A DNA stretch of 64,000 nt from Bidens hawaiensis (Eukaryota; Streptophyta; Magnoliopsida; Asterales; Asteraceae), in contig JAIQDT010000001.1 in assembly GCA_021521415.1 (NCBI GenBank), forward strand, positions 2,914,001 through 2,978,000. Reading direction: 5' to 3'. Of the stretch, positions 22,449-33,557 are shown in pieces (positions within the stretch are counted from its first letter, which is position 1; every line of letters begins with the position of its first letter). Below the pieces are notes generated by a model. The model was not told the origin of the DNA, searched no databases, and worked only from the letters and a program-made list of their open reading frames with translations. A program made the position numbers and the translations under genes.

Positions 22449-23282
22449 AAAATCAAGTTTGTAATCAAGGCCTTTAAGCCATTATGAATGATGATACGCG
22501 CTATCTTCCAATATGTGTTCTATTACCTTTTGCATACATGTTTCACACTTCCCTTTATTAATTTTGAGCAATATGACAATACTATATTGACATCAAAACA
22601 AAAAATAAAACGAAGTAAAACATACATGCGCGAGCTTTAAGCTCAAACGCGTTAACGAGTCTTAACTCTAAAACGCTAGGGCCTTAGCCCAAAAATACGA
22701 GCCTTAGCTCAGGGCCTTAGCCCAAAAATACGAGCCTTAGCTCAGGGCCTTAGCCCAAAAATACGAGCCTTAGCTCAAAACACTCACAAACATCCATCCT
22801 ACATCCTGCGCAGCCTGATCATAAAAATCCCTAAACACAACTAAGGCAAAGCACATGCCAAAACATAGTTGTTAAGGTCTCAGGTCAAGGTCGCGCATGG
22901 AATTGTGATGGATATCTGAGTAACACATGCTGACATGTAATGGCTAAAAACTCATAATTCCCCATAAAAAATGCGCGATAACGTCGCGCAAAAAAGGAAT
23001 AATGAAACGCCAATGCACGTGTCAACATAAACAAGATATTGCAAAACCACTTACAAAATATGACAATGGTTAGGTAAATAATGTCCTTACAACCTTGTTC
23101 TTATTTTAACGTGCAAGCATATCTTATATCTAAACAAGCAAACATGCAAAATATAAAGAGATGAATGGAAATGCGCGAGATGCAAATAAGGGAAAAACAA
23201 ATTTCATTCCAAAGCATTGAAATTTACAAGTATGATGAGTTACAAATTACAATTATAAAAAAAAAAAAACATGAAGGGCTTC
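22449..23282 (+). other. Non-coding region behind integrase
   Basis: No convincing coding frame. It holds the 33-base hairpin repeat array (22679-22777) and scattered GCGC words shared with the element. It ends at the stop codon of the antisense gene. Confidence 0.6.
22679..22777. repeat. 33-base tandem repeat x3 made of small dyads
   Basis: Units at 22679-22711, 22712-22744 and 22745-22777. Each contains GGGCCTTAGCCC and GAGCCTTAGCTC, short inverted repeats around a TTA core. The dyads GAGCTTTAAGCTC (22632) and GAGTCTTAACTC (22657) precede the array. Confidence 0.92.
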
Positions 23283-26275
23283 TCAGGTCTCCACGTCGAC
23301 GTCAGCCTCTTCATCGCCCTCATCATCACCCTCAGCATCTGGCGCAGCCCGCTCCTCATCTCCAAGTTGACCATAGTCAAGTTCTTCATCTTGATTGGAG
23401 TCTTCTATCACAATAGTGTCCGGAGCGGATCCTTTGGCCGCGCCAGAGCCGCTAGCAGGGGCAGCATCCCCCGCGCCATCATCATCGCCACCAGCCCCCT
23501 CGCACTCATCAAGCAGCTTCTTTAGCGCGCCGAGATCGGGCTGGTCAGCAAGCGCAGCTATCTGCAAATCATAAGAAAAAGTATGAGAAAAACACTTGGA
23601 AAATAAATCAAGAAAAACTCATTAAGGTTAAAGTACCTGCTCAAGAATGGGGATGAGAGTATTCAAATACTTCTCCCCCACCTCGGCCATGTCCGCGCAG
23701 ACAAGGTCGAGCTGATAAGGGTAGTCGGATGGGTTCTTCTTCATCATGCTGTATTCACAGCCATCCTTAAACCCCTCAGCTCGACCCACCAAGCGCGAGG
23801 CAGCGTTGCAATCCATCACCAGGTTCTGAAACTCGTCTGAATATTTCATCGCGTATGCGCAACGAGTCATACCCTGTGAGACTAGCCATTGGCGATCTTG
23901 CGCAAGGGAAGAAATAGTCGTCTCGAGGGCAGGAACCTGAGAGTTTAACAACTCAACAGTTTCCTTGGTCTTTTTCAGCTCCTCTTTGTCGGACGCTGCT
24001 GCCGCCAAGGCTTCTTCCTTTTCTGATCGCGCAAGATCAAGTGCTTCCTGGCTAGACGTTGCCGTCGCCAAGGCTTCATCTTTCTCGGCCCTCGCGGCCT
24101 CCAGCTCCTTCTTCAGGCGCGCAACCTCGCTCTCCAAAGAAGATTTGTCTGTAATAGATTGCACGAGAGCTTGGTCACGCGCCTCCGCGTCCAATTCCAA
24201 GTCGCGCACCCTCCGTGCGTACTTGGCCGCGTCCGCCTCCGCCGCCTGAAGCTTCTCCCGCGCAGCCTGGAGCTCATGCCCGCGCTTTACAAAGGCAGCG
24301 TTGGCACTTGCTCTGTTCTCACTAAGCTCTGCCTGGAGTTTCTCAGCTCTCTCTCGAGCATCAGAAAGATTCCAAGCAGACACTTTGGCTTCTTGCTTGG
24401 CTACCGCGAGAGCATCACGTACTTTTATGTAATCATAGTGAAGCTCTCGGGAGGCAGCAAAGAAAGCAGAACCAGCAAACAGATGATCGTTGAGCAAGTC
24501 CACGCGAGCGCGTTCTTCTTGAAACCTCCTTTCATTTGGAGGCACGGCATGAGCCCAGAAGTCCTCACATACACCCATGGATTGAAAGGAACTATCCTCA
24601 TTAATGTTCCATCTCGGGTGGTAGACGTGATCGGCTTCCTGCAAAAACAAAGCAATGATCTAAGTCATCAAAACACTCATATGGAAGTCCGCGCAGCGGA
24701 GCAAAACAAACCTATACCTGCGGGGATGAAGCAGAAAAGTCAGCGCCAGCCCCACGAGATGACTGCGCCGCGAAATCTCGTGGCGCTGCAGGGCTGGCGC
24801 GGCCGCCATCAGAGTCCTCAGCTTGAACCTCCTCATCCTCCTCCGAAACAGGCCTTTTCTCCTGCGACCTGGAAGAACCAAAATTGGTCTCGCGAGGAGG
24901 GCTGCGCGCAGGAGGTGAGGAAGGTCTTGACGCCGCCAGGTCGGCGCGTAACACGGCTTCCTGCTCTTTAGTAATCTCGATAAGGGGAGATTCAGTGCTT
25001 GCGGGAGCAGGGGCAGCACCAACAGCGCTGGCGCCGGCGCCAGCAGCGCCGCCAGTAGCTTGTGCGCCAGCTATGACTCCTATGAAAAAATCAACAAAGA
25101 GAAATGGTTCATGACTTAGTCTAAAAAGAGAAGTCAGAAAATAAAAGTGCAATACATATCTTGGCGCACCGCCGTTTGGGAATTTAGCATCGCCATGAAG
25201 TCCATCTTCCCCCTCTTGGAGGGCAAAATGGGAGACTTCGAAGCAGCCTTCGGCGCAGCCTCGGTACCTCGCTGCGCTTGAGGTTGATCCACCAAGGTCG
25301 CCGGCTCTACAAACATTTGAGTGAGCAAAGATTCATTAGTAATTCTATCAGAATCGCGCTCATAAACCATGAAGTATAAGCAAAGTATACCTGTCGAAGG
25401 GGAAACAGCAGGCGCAGCGCCGCTTCCCTTTTCCGCCGCGCGAAGGGAGGAAGTGGCGGCGCCATACCTCGTGTGGACAGGAGGTCTGCCCACATTTTGA
25501 GGCAAGGAAGACAAGGAAAACTTAGAGGTAAACCCCTGGGTTTTCCCAAGTCCCTTCGCCTGAGGAGGATCCTGAACAGCAGGGGCATCGTCCTTCTTCT
25601 GCTTCTTACTGGCCCCTGCGCCAGTTTGCCCTTTAGCTTTACGCTTTAGTTGGGGCTCCTCCTCCTCCACCTCCTCTTCCGCGAGCTCCAGCTCGTAATT
25701 TTCGAGCGCATCTACAATACGTGCAACAGAAACGTTAATCAAATTTGGTATTCTAAGGGTATAACCATAACTACAAAGGCTTACCAGGCGCATCGCTGTC
25801 AAAGACAAATCCCAGATCAACAGGGATGAACATGTCATCGAAGCTATCGGGGAAGCCAACCTCCCCAGCGCCCAGCGCGACAGAGCCACCCTCCACTTGA
25901 TCGTCATAGGCGGCGTGGACAAACTCCTTGCTTACTGCACAAAACAAGACAAATGATATCAGCAAAGGCGAATTCTATTCGCGCAGAAATAATGCAATGA
26001 GTTAACTTATGCAAGCCGTCCACTTGGATAACAGGCTCCGCCGCGCTGTCGGCCCACAGCCTGCTCATGCCGACCCCCACCAGCGCCTCCTCGCGAATTT
26101 TCTTGGCGGGGGATGGTTCGGCAGTCAATTTTTTAACCCAGGCGCCAATTGGGTTCTTAATGACATCCACATCCGCGGGCGCAGAATTGATCGCGCGCAT
26201 TGTCATGCGGATGGGAATCACGCCAGCCTTGATACCGCACCAGACTTTAGTACGATAGGTAAGGAAGGGGGCTTC
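23283..26275 (-). CDS. Multi-exon antisense gene of the Retand-like element (coiled-coil protein)
   Basis: Exon blocks in transcript order: about 26275-25935, 25920-25786, 25711-25391, 25306-25160, 25079-24718, 24638-23637 and 23561-23283 (stop). Most borders are GT..AG and phases join, for example DSDAP-G|AT-ALE and SSPQ|EADHVY. The protein has an N-terminal globular part (VWCGIKAGVIPIRMTMRAI), an acidic stretch, Lys-rich likely nuclear signals (KRKAKG, SKKQKK), Ala/Pro-rich linkers, and a long coiled coil (residues within 24500-23950). The tail is acidic and ends DVDVET. It resembles the antisense ORFs known behind integrase in Tat elements and the so-called gypsy-type transposase family; this naming is uncertain. 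The 5' end is cut off at 26275. The donor at 25159 looks mutated. Confidence 0.75.
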
Positions 26276-26560
26276 AAGACGTTAATGCCTAACAAAATTA
26301 TTCATATAATACATTATGAATAAATAATATTTTATATAGTTATACACTTCACATAATAATTTCTATTAATGGAGAGTTTAAATAACAAAATTATTCATAC
26401 AATGCATTATAAATAAATAATATTTTATACAGTTACATACTTCACATAATAATTTTTATTTGAGTTTAAATAAAAAAATTATTCATACAATATATCATAA
26501 ATAGTATTTTATATAGTTATATACTTCACATAATAATTTTTTATTCGGTAATATTTAATA
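26276..26560. repeat. AT-rich tandem repeat, about 90 bases x3
   Basis: Units start near 26291, 26384 and 26472, each with 'aaaattattcata', 'aatattttata' and 'cttcacataataattt'. It adjoins the Retand truncation point. Confidence 0.85.
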
Positions 26561-26894
26561 TGTTCGAAAGTGGATAATAATTAACATGTTGTGAAGTAGC
26601 TAAAATTTGTTATTTATCTGATTACCGTATTATATTATGATAGTTCAAGTAACAATAATCACTTTCAAATAATGGATTTTAACTCTTATCTCCGATATAA
26701 ACTTTATTATAATAAAAAAATTTATGTACTTTGCCTTTACTTTAACAAAATGTACGATTATTGATTACTGTTCTAGAACTACCGCAGTTGGTGGTTTGTT
26801 CGTATTAGTCCTTATTATCGCTGGACTATCACAGGAATATCATCAAAATACAGGCCGGCCAACGATTTGACAACGATAGTGCTATTATTATGTA

Positions 26895-27570
26895 TGATAT
26901 TGATGCTTCAATAAAGTTGCAGATTGTAGAGTATTCCAATAAGATTTTTAAAAGTTGCAGCTTGTTGAGTATTCCAATAAGATTTTTAAGTTTGTGTTAT
27001 TTCTATGTATGATGTTGACGCTTCAAATAAAGTTGCAGGTTGTTAAGTGTTCCAGTAAGATTTTTAAGTTGCAACTTCAAATAAAGCTGCAAGTTGGTGA
27101 GTGTTTCAGTAAAGTTTTTAAGTTTGTATTATTCTTATGTATGATGATGACGTTTCAAATAAAGTTGTAGGTTGTTAAGTGTTCCAATAAGATTTTTAAG
27201 TTGCGTCTTCAAATAAAGCTACAGGTTGGTGAGTGTTCCAGTAAAGTTTTTAAGTTTGTATTGTTCTTATTTATGATGATGACGTTTCAAATTAAGTTGT
27301 AGGTTGTTAAGTGTTCCAATAAGATTTTTAAGTTGCAGCTTCAAATAAAGCTACAGGTTGGTGAGTGTTCCAGTAAAGTTTTTAAGTTTGTATTGTTCTT
27401 ATTTATGATGATGACGTTTCAAATAAAGTTATAGGTTGTTAAGTGTTCCAATAAGATTTTTAAGTTGCAGCTTCAAATAAAGCTATAGGTTGGTGAGTGT
27501 TCCAGTAAAGTTTTTAAGTTTGTATTGTTCTTATTTATGATGTTGACACTTCAAATAAAACTGCAGAGTA
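26895..27570. repeat. 132-base tandem repeat, about five copies, with internal half-repeats
   Basis: The word 'cgtttcaaat' or a close variant recurs at 27019, 27151, 27283, 27415 and 27547, exactly 132 apart, with an earlier partial unit near 26903. Each unit has two related halves: 'gttgtaggttgttaagtgttccaataag' and 'gctacaggttggtgagtgttccagtaaag' (variants). So a roughly 60-base unit was doubled before amplification. No gene. Confidence 0.92.
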
Positions 27571-28432
27571 ATGGTTTGAAGATTCAAACATAAGCAACAA
27601 ATAAGTTTATCCATTGAAGTGATGTTGTTTGAACGGTTCAGAAATATGCCTCCCCTTTAATGGTGGCTTTCTTTTTTAATAAAAATAGTTATCAAATTAT
27701 TATTTTTTCTTTAACTTAATCCACTAATTATCACTTGTGTGTGTTTTTTTTCTTTTTTAAGTTTTTTTAATGTATGTGTGTTTATTAGAAATGTTTTATT
27801 GTGTTAAATTTAATTTTAAAGTGTGTTTTTATCTAGTAATTGTTTTTTTTTCTTTTTGTAATTAATTTTATGTGTTTTTTATTATTTAATTTATTTGTAT
27901 ATACGTAGTATAAAATAATTCATTATAAAATATATAAATTGTTATAAATTAAATAAGGGGAAAAGTACGTAATGAGATACAAACTGTTAAAATCACACCA
28001 TTTTGATCTACCCACCCAACCCAGTCACGCCATGTTAATCTATCCACCCAACCAATTTGGTTTGTTGCTCTTCAAAACTACATCTGATAAATAATTTTCA
28101 TAAAAACCAGTCAAACCTAATAGCAAAACCAAAAATAAACCAACCAAATCTCTTCATTATTTTACAATAATCAAGTCAACAAAACACCAATGAGACAGAG
28201 GGTCAACTTTAAATAACATATCATGATATCCACTACTCAATTATATTTTCTTCACCAATCTAGCAAACTCACAACTCGGGTTTATTTTTCGTCGTTATTT
28301 AAGTTTTTCTTTACATAGAATTCGTGCAAGTCTTTTCTAATTTTCATTTTACGATCCGTTTGCAGTGATCAAACGGACTCACAAAATGACATTAGAAAAA
28401 GACAGACAACGATTAAAAGATACAAAAGAATC
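27571..28432. other. AT/T-rich intergenic DNA
   Basis: Homopolymer-rich sequence ('gtgtgtttttt', 'tttttaatgtatgtgtg') with no gene, RNA or mobile element I can recognise. The right end would be the 3' flank of the PP2C pseudogene. Confidence 0.5.
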
Positions 28433-29997
28433 TCACCTAAATCCAACAACCACACAAGATATGTCATCTTTACTGTCTCGTTTCAAAGCTTAGGCTACTA
28501 ACCGCTTAGCAGCCTTTTGAGGGTCTTGCAATGAGCGATTGCTTCTTGATTGTCCATAACCTCGATTATAATCAATAAAACAATAGTTAATAACCATACA
28601 AATGCTATAAAAGAATGTTGACATGATGTGTTAAATATCATTGAACATTTTGCATTAATAATCAAATTGTTACCTTCCAAAGACCGTCACTTGCCAACAC
28701 AAGAAGATCGGTGTTGGTATCTACAAACGTATCTTGAATTGAAGGGTCGGATCTCAAATGGGATTTTAGGCTTTTGTCTCCAAATGCACGCGATACCGCC
28801 AGCTGTCCGTTCACTTGAGGGATGTCACCTAAAAAAACCGGAAAAAAAAAAACAAAACAAAAAATATATATGCAAATAAAGAATACTAAAAATAAAGAAT
28901 TAAGGCTAATACATAAACATTAAAACGAAAATAAAGAATTAAGGCTAATACAGAAACACTAAAACGACTTTCTTTTTTTGTGTTTAGACCATCGCGCTAC
29001 TCTGGCCTGACTATGTTGTCTTAACGGGCCCACGCTGGCTTCAAAGTACAGTTACACATGTTGTTTAATATATTACTAATATAATTATTGTTATTACATT
29101 ATTCTTATTTAATAACTATTTTACATCATAAGTTCTTAAAATCAAAATTTTGAAAGTTGTGACATCTTATGTGGCAGCTGACATGTCATCAAAGACAAAC
29201 AAGAAAAAGCAACAAAGTCAAACCTGGTATATTCGAGATAAACCCGCCTTTATGCTCAATACTGACTCTTTCTGTACTTGGTTCATGATCTGTACTCAAT
29301 TGTATAGATTTGCCGCCTTTTGAAATAACAACTCTAGAATCACCTAGATTTGCAACCAGTAACCGTTGACCGTTTATAATACAACTTGTTGGAACCCGGT
29401 ATCAATAACAATTACCACTAACAGATCTCAGATCTGCGTCTATACTATTATCAATACGTTTACGGATCTAACTCTTAATTAACATCAATTCAGTGTTCAT
29501 TAGTATGTATATATTCGTATAATATTAGGTGAAGCTTTGAGAGAGATCTGGAATACACATTAATTAGCTCCAAAACTTACATTAAAAGTGAACAGGGTTC
29601 ACTATATATGGGTAATCTGGTTCGCTAACACCCCCTAGCGAACCAGCTTCCCCTTCGTTACATAAATAATCATAGCGAAGCACCCCCTGATTCGTTAACA
29701 TTTCTAACGAACCAGGAGGGTATACATTACTTGGCTAGTTCGCTAACATCCCATAGCGAACTAGCCTTTAACTTAGCGAACTGGTTAATAAATAAACTAT
29801 TTATTACAATAAACATAAACAAAACGTTAACGTTAAATACAAAGACTCTAGACGCAAAACCGTGCACTAACACAACTGTCACTGAGGTTGACTCGCCTCG
29901 TCCCAAGTCCAAATCGTGTGAAAGAATTGGCGCATCTGTTTTCTCATACGCTTTACATATCGCTCTCTTTGTGTCAACCCAAAACTCGCTCTGTAAC
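28433..29997 (-). pseudogene. Protein phosphatase 2C pseudogene, 3' half only
   Basis: Exon 29997-29224 (split by the solo LTR) encodes EFWVDTKRAICKAYEKTDAPIL, GRGESTSVTVV and LLVANLGDSRVVISKGG...TDHEPSTERVSIEHKGGFISNIPG. Exon 28828-28674 encodes DIPQVNGQLAVSRAFGDKSLKSHL, FVDTNTDLLVLASDGLWK. Exon 28560-28433 encodes VMDNQEAIA and then, after a frameshift and an in-frame TAA, DSKDDISCVVVGFR. GDSR and ASDGLW are metal-binding motifs of PP2C, a Ser/Thr phosphatase. Introns keep GT..AG. The first half of the domain, including the RYGGFDGHGG-type motif, is missing. Confidence 0.9.
29387..29872. repeat. Solo LTR with CAACT target duplication
   Basis: 486 bases from TGTTGGAACCCGG to GTGCACTAACA, flanked by CAACT at 29382-29386 and 29873-29877. 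It sits inside a PP2C exon between TVV and INGQ. A TATA-like CTATATATGG lies near 29606. It carries several GTTCGCTAAC/TAGCGAAC words (29620-29785), the vocabulary also found in the SIRE-like element. No internal region remains, so the element was lost by LTR-LTR recombination. Confidence 0.88.
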
Positions 29998-30119
29998 ATT
30001 AGGTCAAAGTCAAACATATGAATCATTTCCAAAATTGCTCGGTTTTGCACAATGTATCTATTTTCAAAAGCACAAGAATAATAATTTGCTTGCCACTATA
30101 AGCAAAATATGTTAGCTTG

Positions 30120-30831
30120 AAATTTTATTACTCATACGATATTAGAGCTTTTAAAAGCTCGAATCGAGCCAAGCTAAAAATAAGCTTGTTGTATACAAAG
30201 CAAAAGAAGAACGAGGTTGTCCTTTTTTGGATTTTTCACGTGTTAAGGTGGTTTTAAATTTATTTTTGTCCGTATAAATAAAATAAATATTTTTCATCTT
30301 GTAACTTATGCATGCTTTATAAAAAATAAGTAAAGTGAATATTGTTGTGATTCTATTTCATATAACCGGAGACGATAAGATATTTTAATGGGAAAATTCT
30401 TAAAATAGCCTTATTTTAAAAATAGATTCTAATTTTGTCCTTCAAACTTAATAATTTCAAAAATGGCCCTCTCTAACTCATATTTGATCATGTGTTAGGA
30501 AATTTAACACGTTTTTGACGACATGTTAGCATAACACGTCGTCAAAGACGCGTTAGATTTCCTAACACATGGTTAAAGACACTAACATGTCGTCAAAGAC
30601 TCGTTAGATTTCCTAACACATGGTTAGAGATGAGTTAGGCCTCCAAACACGTAGTCAAAGATATATTAGCACCAAACGTATAGTCAAAGATATGTTGGCT
30701 TTTTGTTTTTTTTTTAATATTATATTTTTTAACTAGTTTTACTTATATTTGTTTTTCTTTTATAACTTTTAATATATAAAAGAGCCAGGAGACAATATCA
30801 CCGTGTACCTTGGACACCGTCTTGAAGGTAG
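30120..30831. other. Repeat-bearing spacer between PP2C and SIRE ORF3
   Basis: 30140-30215 holds a short AGCTTTTAAAAGCTCGAATCGAGC dyad of the GAGCTCGAGC family. 30480-30680 holds a 50-60 base repeat with 'taacacatggtta', 'acgtcgtcaaagac' and 'gttagatttcctaac'. No gene. The 3' LTR expected for the SIRE-like element is not recognisable here. Confidence 0.5.
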
Positions 30832-30834
30832 TCA

Positions 30835-32655
30835 CTTGATTTGCTTAAACCAGGCTTCAGCTGTTTCTTTTCGTTCTTGATCAACAATACAATGAGCTTG
30901 AATAATCTTACCAGCAGCTTTAAACCTGAACCAGCTCATAATCTCATAAACAGTCGGATCATAAGGCTCAGCAGTATAAAAACTTGTGACTTTGGACTTC
31001 TCTCCAAGACAGTTCTCAGTTTCTTTCATCACCTCTTCCTGAAATACTGGAGCACCTTGATCAACGTTTGTGTGTTGATATAAGTCTGGGTACTCATCGG
31101 CAGTCACATCCTCCATTTCTATAACCTCGTCCTCATAAATAAAATCTGTATTCATCTGAATCGACGGATCAACTTCCAAACCTTCCTCATTCTCTACCTC
31201 AACATCGGGCTCAGCTTCTAAAGCATTTAGCTGATCATCATTCAGTCCAAGTAGTATAGAAATCTGCGTCCGTGTCAATGATCTTTCCACAAATTCCCCA
31301 ACTTCTAACTCATCTCTATTCACCATACTCTTAACCACCCCTGATCCATCAACAAATATCATCGTGTTAGCCGCAATCGTTTCAATTGGCTTGGCAGCTG
31401 TTGGATCTTGATAAATAATAATCTGTTTGCTCGAATCATCACCGCCACTAACACCAGTACCAGAGGATGAACCATGCGATTGTTTAGGCTCACCTCCTGC
31501 ACCAGATTCGTCAGGATCGTCATCGTCATTCTTGAGTTTCTTGAGGGCATCTTCTTTACAAGTTAATTGTAAAATCAACTCTTTTTGTTCCTTTAATTTC
31601 ACCCCCCTGAGACTCAACAATCGTACGCAACGACTTAGTCTCCTTTTTACAGAAAGAAATATAACTCATCATTCGTCGTTGATTCTCCATGAGTCGTTCT
31701 TGAGTTTGACGGTCAGCTGCCATTTGATTTTCATAAAGATGTAGCAGATTTAGCAGCATTTCAGTTTGACAACCTGTTGGCAAGTTGTATAACGATGGAT
31801 GAACAGGTTGAACTGGTCCTTGAGGCCGAGTAATTCTCATAAATGAGACATCACTAGGCGGAGGTAGAGGAGGAGTTGTAGTTGTAGGAGGAGGTCTTAT
31901 TGATGGGGTTGGGGGGACTGTAGACAGTACAGTAGGAGGCCTTGGTATCTCGGTTAACACCATTTGAGGAATAAGACCGAGCCTCTCATGTGACACCAAC
32001 GTCTTCGTCAAAGTAATCATCGGAGTGCTAGTAGTCAGCGGCACCGCCGAGCTTTGAGGCGTTGTATGACGTTGTGGTAGGGTTCCAATGATTACTCCAG
32101 CCCCAGCAGACACACGAGGCTTCTTTGATGGTTTGCCAGTTGCCACAGCTTTACCTTTTCTCTTTCTTTCTTGCTGAGCTTTCATGGTGGCAGCGAGAGC
32201 ATCATCGACTGCATCTTGTTGTTCTTTAAGAGCTCTTTCACCAGCTCCACCATCACCATCATTCCCATCATCATCTCCACCATCACTGTTCCCACCGTCT
32301 CCCCCTTCACGCTCGGAATCTGAATCATCGTGGATCCATCGTTCATTAGGAGGACATACATAGTCTGGATTGATTATATGACCAATCATCCGTTTGTCCT
32401 GTGGTTTTTCCTTTCTATAAGTTAACATACGATGAACCGTCTCAGCTGTCACATATTCCATATCAAGAACATCGTTTACCAACGTCCGATCAATCACCAA
32501 ATTCGGAATCAAATCTTGAATAATTAGCTGTAGAAAGCGAGGGTACATCAAGAACTTCTTTGACTGTAGAGTTTACTGAACCTGTTCCTTCAAATGATTG
32601 AATACCAACTCTGAATAATTATACGGCTTGTTCAAAATCAAGGAAACAAAGGCCG
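30835..32655 (-). pseudogene. SIRE-type ORF3, distal part (frameshifted)
   Basis: Continues the ORF split by the inserted LTR element: AFVSLILNKPYNYSEL, a TAA at 32572-32574, then MYPRFLQLIIQ, NPDYVCPPNERWIHDD, an acidic Asp/Gly run, a basic cluster (ERKRKGKAV, KPSKKPRVS), Pro/Thr-rich linkers and a short coiled coil (TQERLMENQRRM). In a run of six C at 31602-31607 (G on the coding strand) the frame changes. The second half then reads KLKEQKELILQLTCKEDAL to YDPTVYEIMSWFRFKAAGKIIQAH. I recall the family from composite-family Copia elements; its function is unknown and no membrane segment is visible. Confidence 0.7.
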
Positions 32656-33290
32656 TGTAACATCCGGAAATTTCAAAGGTAATATTAATTATATTACTTA
32701 TTAATAGATGGGAAGTTTACTCGGGTTATCAGGAAATAAATAAAAGAAAGTTATGTTTAGTTATTTAATGTCGAGTAAGGAACGGGTCTTGGGCTTAGTT
32801 ATTTTATGAACTCGGCCTGTCTCGACCCGTAGGAAGCCAACCCGAGCCTAACCAAACCCGTAGTATATAAACGAAAGTTCTTGACACTTCCACCATTTTC
32901 ACCATCTTCCTTCACTTACACCCACCCAAACACTCTCATTTCTAGAGAGAGAAGCTAGAGAGAGAAAGTTCTCAAATCACAAATCCGAGTCCACAATCTT
33001 GTTCCTAATCGTTTTTGGTAAGTCCCTCTCGAGAATCATCCGTTTTCATAACCATTTTCGACCTCAAATCGAGCAAAAACTCCCATTTTCGTAACTTGAG
33101 TTTTCGGGTCAAAAACCGCCTTGTTTTGGTGTCAAAATGCAAGCTTTTGTGTTTAAAAGTACTAGGAATCGATAGCCCTTTCAATCCCGAGCATTTCCAT
33201 GTCAAAAACTTCGATTTTGGGTCGAAATCTGGAAAATCCGGAAAAACCCGTAGGTTTCTCCGTCGCCCAGCTTGAAGGAGTCGAATCAGT

Positions 33291-33557
33291 CCATTCGATC
33301 GAATGAGTCAATCGAACCAGTCCATTCGATCGAATGAGTCAATCGAACCAGTCCATTCGATCGAATAAGAAAGCAACCGAATGGTCTCCGCCTCATTCGA
33401 CCGAATGAGATCCGTATTCGATCGAACGAGTATCTATCCGATCGAACGAGTGCCATGTTCGATCGAACGAGTTTTCCCAGCTGGTTCGATCGAGTGTGTG
33501 TCTAGTTCGATCGAGTGTGCCTCAGATTCGATCGAATATGTCCCTATTCGATCGAAT
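33291..33557. repeat. Array of CGATCGA palindromes in the LTR
   Basis: Ten CGATCGA words, most in the frame (A/G)TTCGATCGA(A/G), plus one CGACCGA variant, within 267 bases. The first three are spaced by a repeated GAGTCAATCGAACCAGTC unit. The same array is in the 3' LTR at 37261-37527. Confidence 0.93.

Larger units (their letters stand above)
15758..26275 (+). mobile_element. Ty3/gypsy Tat-lineage (Retand-like) retrotransposon, 3'-truncated
   Basis: The order is 5' LTR, Tat-type primer site (TTGGCGCC at 16923), one long gag-pol frame with only two in-frame stops, then a non-coding stretch with hairpin repeats and a multi-exon gene on the opposite strand. The extra archaeal-type RNase H after the normal one and the YVDDLVIKS RT box point to the Tat lineage; Retand is the best fit. 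At about 26275 the GCGC-rich element sequence stops in mid exon and AT-rich DNA begins. No copy of the 5' LTR follows, so the 3' LTR was lost. Confidence 0.9.

Noticed and set aside
24159..24971. Plus-strand 270-codon frame opposite the coiled-coil exon
   Set aside because: Shadow of the spliced minus-strand gene, whose splice sites and coiled coil are coherent.
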